Positions 14,582 to 15,695 of a DNA stretch of 15,695 bases are shown piece by piece (within the stretch, counting starts at the first letter, position 1; every line of letters begins with the position of its first letter). Made by a program: the position numbers and the translations under genes. The stretch lies in NCBI GenBank assembly GCA_964385045.1, contig CAYLNM010000109.1, positions 1 through 15,695 of the forward strand. Direction: 5' to 3'. This stretch comes from CAYLNM01 sp964385045 (GTDB lineage Bacteria; Planctomycetota; Phycisphaerae; Phycisphaerales; SM1A02). A model generated the notes under the pieces. The model worked only from the letters and a program-made list of their open reading frames with translations. It was not told where the DNA came from and ran no database searches.

Positions 14582-15637
14582 TCAGGAGCGCGGGTCGTGT
14601 GCAGCGTCCGGTGCGTCCGGTGCGCTCGGGGTGTGCGGGGCGTCAGGGGCGTGCGGGGTGCTCGGCGCGGGCGGGGACGGCCGCGGGGGCACCGCGACCC
14701 CGGGCGGAGGCGGTCTGCCGTCGATGAGCCACAGGAACGCCAGGGCGCCCCGCATCCGCGGCGGCACGCCGAGCAGGACGAGTCCGCGGGCGAGCGGTCG
14801 TCCGAGCAGCCCGCCGAGCAGCACGAACGCGGTGCCGAAGCCGATGCCGACCGCGGCGACCCGCCAGCCGGTGGTGAGGAAGACCGCCTCGTCGCTCCAG
14901 CCGCCCGTCCCGTCGAGCAGCCGGTGCGTCCACGCCAGCAGGGCCATGCCGATGAGTCCGGTGAGCCCGGCGGCGACGAGGCGGCCGAGGGCGCGGCGGT
15001 GGGGCAGCAGCAGGGCGAGCAGCACGCCGGCTCCGAACGCCGCGGGTGCGGCGAGCACCGCCGGGACCGCGGCGCCGACCACCGACCAGTCGGGGCCCGC
15101 GACCTCGAGGACGCGGCGGTGCACCTCGGTTCGGTCCGCGCCGGCGAACCACGCCCGGAAGCCGGGGGCGTTCGGCTCGGCCCGGTGGACCGCCTCGATC
15201 CAGTCGTCGGCTCGGTCCCAGTGCTGTCCCCACGCGATCATGCCCGCGGCGTAGCAGCCCGCGCCGGCCCCCAGCAGCACCAGCAGCAGGGCGGCAGCCC
15301 ACGTCGCGGCCCCGAGGGCGGCCAGTCGCCCGGCCCAGCGACCGAGCAGCGGGTACTCCTGCAGCGGGGCCACGACGCCGCACTCGGGGCAGCGGACCAC
15401 GAGCAGGTCGTAGGTCGACTCGCGGACGATCGGCTGGTGCACGAGATTGTGGCCGCACCCGGTGCAGAGTCGGTCGCCGGTGAGCAGGCGTCGCGCGGGA
15501 TCGGCAGGGGGTGGCGGGAGCAGCGGGGCGGGGGGCGACGCGGCGAGGGCGGGGGCCGGTGAGGCGTCTGGAGCGTCCGGGTCGGCAGCGACGTCGGCCC
15601 GGGCGGCGGTCCCGGCACCGTCGGTGCCGGGCTGCAC
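14582..15637 (-). CDS. Zinc-ribbon multi-span membrane protein (N-terminus uncertain)
   Basis: With the GTG at 15637 as start, 351 residues. Residues 11-50 are a Pro/Ala/Asp-rich disordered leader. Residues 58-86 form a zinc-ribbon, with CTGC (58-61) and CPEC (83-86) as the metal ligands. Probable transmembrane helices lie at about 105-135, 187-211, 217-236 and 258-278, perhaps with one more near 283-304. The tail (about 308-351) is again Pro/Ala/Asp-rich, with PDAP repeats. This is a common planctomycete layout of unknown function: a zinc-ribbon followed by membrane helices. The frame stays open past 15637 to the window edge with no stop (adding about 19 residues so far), so the true start may lie outside the window. 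GTG 15637 has only a poorly spaced GGAG. No ATG occurs before the zinc-ribbon. Confidence 0.7.
   Translation of the reverse strand: MQPGTDGAGTAARADVAADPDAPDASPAPALAASPPAPLLPPPPADPARRLLTGDRLCTGCGHNLVHQPIVRESTYDLLVVRCPECGVVAPLQEYPLLGRWAGRLAALGAATWAAALLLVLLGAGAGCYAAGMIAWGQHWDRADDWIEAVHRAEPNAPGFRAWFAGADRTEVHRRVLEVAGPDWSVVGAAVPAVLAAPAAFGAGVLLALLLPHRRALGRLVAAGLTGLIGMALLAWTHRLLDGTGGWSDEAVFLTTGWRVAAVGIGFGTAFVLLGGLLGRPLARGLVLLGVPPRMRGALAFLWLIDGRPPPPGVAVPPRPSPPAPSTPHAPDAPHTPSAPDAPDAAHDPRS
15611..15631. repeat. Perfect 9-bp inverted repeat near the start of the membrane-protein gene
   Basis: CCCGGCACC (15611-15619) and GGTGCCGGG (15623-15631) flank a 3-nt loop. The repeat covers codons 3-9 if the GTG at 15637 is used. 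It could be a hairpin that affects translation, or a protein-binding site if the true promoter is here. Confidence 0.6.
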
Positions 15638-15695
15638 CTCTCCGCGGTCGACCGCACCGGCCGACTCGATCGGCGGGTCGTGCGGGGGCGGGTCG

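Noticed and set aside
14590..14660. Direct repeats of the type gcgtccggt / gcggggcgtcagggg
   Set aside because: They encode the PDAP-rich tail of the membrane protein and are simple low-complexity coding sequence, not a separate repeat element.
1..15695. CRISPR arrays, tRNA, rRNA and riboswitches
   Set aside because: No regularly spaced repeats, tRNA T-loop signatures or recognisable riboswitch cores were seen by eye. A covariance-model search would settle this.

Overview
The window is extremely GC-rich DNA from a bacterium. It is best explained as a member of the Planctomycetota, probably the class Phycisphaerae. The strongest clue is the C-terminal dockerin-like repeat pair on the multiheme cytochrome (a DVNGDG...D loop and a DVDGNG...D loop around a CPxxPCPED spacer), a style I associate with that class. 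A zinc-ribbon membrane protein and Lys-poor, GC3-saturated coding fit the same picture. The assignment is inference from sequence style, not from a marker gene.

Layout. (1) Positions 1-2359, minus strand: an insertion-sequence-like cassette with a DDE (rve-type, IS481/IS3-like) transposase, then two small helix-turn-helix plus coiled-coil proteins. The second runs off the left edge. The transposase stop and the next start overlap by 11 bp, so the genes are probably translationally coupled. (2) Positions 2360-2825: a spacer with no confident gene. It carries a suspicious protein-like antisense stretch that could be a frameshifted or decayed N-terminus. (3) Positions 2826-7124, minus strand: sucB and sucA, the E2 and E1 components of the 2-oxoglutarate dehydrogenase complex, in the order sucA then sucB. 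An AT-rich palindrome lies upstream. (4) Positions 7328-8074, minus strand: a predicted lipoprotein. A 303-bp divergent spacer separates it from (5) positions 8378-10375, plus strand: a secreted cytochrome with five CXXCH haem sites and a C-terminal dockerin-like domain. (6) Plus strand: a stand-alone FliN-type motor-switch protein (10648-10977), a GH15 glucoamylase-like glycosidase (11127-13232) and a TerB-DUF697 two-domain protein (13415-14515). These are separated by GC hairpins that look like terminators without U-tracts. (7) Positions 14582 to about 15637, minus strand: a zinc-ribbon, multi-membrane-span protein whose reading frame is still open at the right edge.

The window therefore joins TCA-cycle metabolism (sucAB), envelope redox chemistry (cytochrome), alpha-glucan breakdown (GH15), motility (FliN) and uncharacterised envelope or stress genes, with one mobile element downstream of sucB. 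No CRISPR array, tRNA or rRNA was seen. The most unusual items are the dockerin-tagged pentahaem cytochrome, the three-gene transposition cassette with two related HTH/coiled-coil helpers, and the TerB-DUF697 fusion.
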